From: UBA8438 sp963934795
GTDB lineage: Bacteria > Acidobacteriota > Vicinamibacteria > Vicinamibacterales > UBA8438
DNA: 14,990 nt
NCBI GenBank assembly: GCA_963934795.1
Contig: CAWWAF010000087.1
Location: 1 to 14,990, forward strand
Reading direction: 5' to 3'
The notes beneath the pieces are model-generated. The model was given only the letters and a program-made list of their open reading frames with translations. It was not told the DNA's origin and ran no database searches. Below, in pieces: positions 13,084 to 14,990 of this stretch. The first letter of the stretch is position 1. Each line of letters begins with the position of its first letter. Position numbers and translations under genes: made by a program.

Positions 13084-14585
13084 GCACGGCGTCTGGCCTC
13101 GCCGCGGCTGAGGTGGCGTCTGCCCAGAACGCGCGGCCGCCCTTGGCGGGAGTGGAGACGGCGCCATCACGGACGCTGTTTCTCTCAATGCCGGCCGGTC
13201 ACCACGTTGCCGACCTGGCCCGCGGGCCGTTTCTTCGAACGTTGGTCAACGCCCGCCCGCGACCTCGGATCGTGGTGCTGTCTCCCTTCGCGTCCGACCC
13301 GCACCTGGTGTCGGAACTCGAGCGACACGACATACGGTGTGTCGCGGTGTCTGCGTCGCCGCCAGGCCTGGCGGCCCGGGGCATCGACTCGATCCTGAGT
13401 GAGCGCTTTCTGCTTGACTCTGGTTTACAGGCGGTTCGAATCCAGCGCGACCGCGCGCGTTTGATGGAGACATGGCGCGGCCGACGGACGCTCATCGGGC
13501 TCAAGGCGGCGGTCTGTCGGCTACCCGTGTCTAGACGCGCCTGGTTTCAGGTCGCCCAGTGGGTGACCGACGTGTCTGCCTACCGGACTCTTTTCGAGAC
13601 GCATCGTCCCGCGTTGCTTGTGACGGCCACCGCTGGCTTTCTTCCGATCGAGATGCCGCTCATTTATGCCGCCAAGCGTTTCGGCGTGCCGCAGATGGGG
13701 GTGGATCTCGGGTGGGACAACCTGTCCTCGAAGTATCACACCGTGCTCCCGGTCGACTATCTGGCCGTCTGGAACGACACGATGCGTGACGAGGCAGTCC
13801 GCTATCACGGTTTTCGAGCCGACCGCGTCAAAGTGACGGGCGCGGTGCCATTCGATGGGTATTTCGGCGATGAGCCGATACCGACGCGAGACGATCTGTG
13901 CCGGTCAGTCGGTGCCGACCCGGCTCGTCCGGTGGTGACCTTGGCGACGGCGCCAGCCCAGGTGTACCCGACGACCGACAAGGTCGTAGAGATCCTCGCG
14001 CGAGCGGTCGAGGACGGGGCGCTTGACGCCGGTGTCCAACTGCTCGTGCGCGTGCATCCGCGCGACCACGTGGACCTCTACAGTCGGTTCCACGACGGTC
14101 GACGGGTCTTCGTCGAGAAGCCGTTTCAGCAACTCGAGCGGAGTCCCGGGGCGCCGGAATTGGACTCTTTTACACCCGGAAGCGAGGGGCGCCGACGTCT
14201 GGCCGCCACGCTCGCCCACAGCGACGTGATCGTGAACTTCGCCTCTACGACGACCGTGGAGGCGTCGCTCTTCGATACCCCGGTGGTGAACATCGGCTTC
14301 GACGATACAGCTGACCTGCCGCTACCGCTTTCCATTGCGCGGTATTACCAGTTCGAACACTATCGACCGGTGGTAGAGACAGGAGCGGCGCACATTGCGA
14401 CCAGTCCCGCCGACCTCGTGCGCGCTGTGGCGTTGTATCTGAATGACCCACGCACGCACGCCGTTGGGCGCCGTGCGTTGGCGCGGAAGTGTTGTGCGTT
14501 CACGGATGGTCGGGCCGGTGAGCGGCTCGGAGACTGGGTGCTCGACACGCTCCGGTCGGCGCTCCCGGTCGGAGCACCGTCGTGA
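13080..14585 (+). CDS. GT-B-like surface-carbohydrate transferase (CDP-glycerol glycerophosphotransferase-like)
   Basis: The start is the GTG at 13080, overlapping the upstream stop (GTGA), giving 501 residues; the frame continues 13 codons further upstream, but inside the HAD gene. The protein has a two-domain GT-B-like layout. The N-terminal half has alternating strands and helices; LGWDNLSSK (210-218) followed by VDYLAVWND (225-233) and KVTGAVPFDGY (251-261) is typical of poly-glycerophosphate and related surface carbohydrate transferases. The C-terminal half has LLVRVHPRDH (321-330) and NFASTTTVEASLFDTPVVNI (386-405), a donor-binding region similar to CDP-glycerol transferases and UDP-GlcNAc 2-epimerase-fold enzymes. 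Residues 1-30 are low-complexity and probably disordered. The transferred group is unknown. It overlaps the permease gene, supporting a role in exported glycan synthesis. Confidence 0.7.
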   Translation: MSTASGLAAAEVASAQNARPPLAGVETAPSRTLFLSMPAGHHVADLARGPFLRTLVNARPRPRIVVLSPFASDPHLVSELERHDIRCVAVSASPPGLAARGIDSILSERFLLDSGLQAVRIQRDRARLMETWRGRRTLIGLKAAVCRLPVSRRAWFQVAQWVTDVSAYRTLFETHRPALLVTATAGFLPIEMPLIYAAKRFGVPQMGVDLGWDNLSSKYHTVLPVDYLAVWNDTMRDEAVRYHGFRADRVKVTGAVPFDGYFGDEPIPTRDDLCRSVGADPARPVVTLATAPAQVYPTTDKVVEILARAVEDGALDAGVQLLVRVHPRDHVDLYSRFHDGRRVFVEKPFQQLERSPGAPELDSFTPGSEGRRRLAATLAHSDVIVNFASTTTVEASLFDTPVVNIGFDDTADLPLPLSIARYYQFEHYRPVVETGAAHIATSPADLVRAVALYLNDPRTHAVGRRALARKCCAFTDGRAGERLGDWVLDTLRSALPVGAPS

Positions 14586-14990
14586 GGGGAGGTACCTACT
14601 CGCACGCAGGTCGCGGGCAAAGTCTGCGTTTGCTCATCCAACAGGGGTACCTGCTGGTGTTGCGGGACTTTCGGTTTCGTTACCGGCAAGCCTACCTGGG
14701 ATACGCCTGGGCCGTCGCTCGCCCGGTGGCGGGCGTGTTGCCGCTGATTCTGGTGGGTAATGCCTTCGGGTTGGGCGGCGATATGGCCGCGGCCGAGTAC
14801 GCCCTTTTCGCCATGGGCGGGTTCCTGATGTGGCAGTTGTTCTGGGACTCGGTGATTTCGCCTCAATGGCTCGCTCGCCGGCTCCGGCGAACCTTTAAAG
14901 AAGCGCCACTGCGACCGGAATCTGTCGTGGTGGCCGGAGCCGGGCTGGTGCTTTTCAACTCTTCGTTCTACGCCGGAATCTTCGTGCTGG
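14582..14990 (+). CDS. ABC-2 type polysaccharide export permease, Wzm-like (N-terminal part, runs off window)
   Basis: The reading frame from GTG 14582 stays open to the window end (136 codons) and overlaps the previous stop as GTGA. The N-terminal segment LLVLRDFRFRYRQAYLGYAW (24-43) is the amphipathic hallmark of Wzm/TagG-type permeases (consensus R-D-L-x-x-R-Y-x-Q-x-x-L-G-x-x-W), followed by hydrophobic spans at about 44-60, 74-92 and 115-136. Such permeases pair with a Wzt ATPase to move completed undecaprenyl-linked O-antigen, capsule or teichoic acid chains across the inner membrane. The ATPase gene is expected just downstream. The missing C-terminus prevents a finer assignment. Confidence 0.85.
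   Translation, partial: MRGGTYSHAGRGQSLRLLIQQGYLLVLRDFRFRYRQAYLGYAWAVARPVAGVLPLILVGNAFGLGGDMAAAEYALFAMGGFLMWQLFWDSVISPQWLARRLRRTFKEAPLRPESVVVAGAGLVLFNSSFYAGIFVL

Noticed and set aside
1..14990. CRISPR arrays, insertion sequences or toxin-antitoxin genes
   Set aside because: I found no regularly spaced repeats, transposase motifs, terminal inverted repeats with duplications or recognisable toxin/antitoxin proteins.

Overview
The window is GC-rich, densely packed bacterial DNA. It runs from a housekeeping region into a cell-surface polysaccharide (O-antigen or capsule type) biosynthesis and export region. Gene content (secreted PQQ-type sugar dehydrogenase, holB next to a ricT/PSP1 gene, pdxA, smpB, then a Wzm-like ABC exporter cluster) suggests a Gram-negative bacterium. 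The style of the proteins reminds me of Acidobacteriota (Vicinamibacteria-like). That assignment is inference only; no 16S or other decisive marker is present.

Layout. 1-48: the 3' part of tRNA-Asp(GTC), cut by the window edge. 49-490: non-coding, with some inverted repeats. 491-1729: exported PQQ-dependent aldose sugar dehydrogenase. 1820-5984: a same-strand run of holB (DNA polymerase III delta'), ricT (PSP1/YaaT-like with an unusual Cys-rich tail), pdxA (vitamin B6), smpB (trans-translation) and an RmlD-like sugar-nucleotide reductase whose start overlaps the smpB stop. 6003-7109 (minus): LhgO-like FAD oxidoreductase. 7222-9243: gmd (GDP-mannose 4,6-dehydratase) and a D-2-hydroxyacid dehydrogenase.

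9268-12133 holds two divergent two-gene modules sharing the 10650-10787 intergenic region. Each starts with a short, mainly helical protein of unknown function whose stop overlaps (GTGA) the start of a larger enzyme. On the minus strand this is a coiled-coil protein followed by a GT2-like glycosyltransferase. On the plus strand it is a small helical protein followed by an FkbM-like methyltransferase that carries its own N-terminal coiled coil. 12134-12579 is non-coding, with a promoter-like sequence and several hairpins. 12580 to the end is a tightly overlapping operon: a KdsC/NeuA-C-like HAD phosphatase, a CDP-glycerol-transferase-like GT-B protein, and the beginning of a Wzm-like ABC-2 polysaccharide export permease that runs off the window.

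Taken together, 5109-14990 looks like nucleotide-sugar synthesis (gmd, RmlD-like), sugar-acid or modification enzymes (hydroxyacid dehydrogenase, HAD phosphatase, methyltransferase), transferases and an ABC exporter. The most interesting hypothesis is that the coiled-coil proteins organise or measure glycan assembly, by analogy with the coiled-coil chain-length ruler of WbdD in ABC-exported O-antigens. The sequence is compatible with this but does not prove it.
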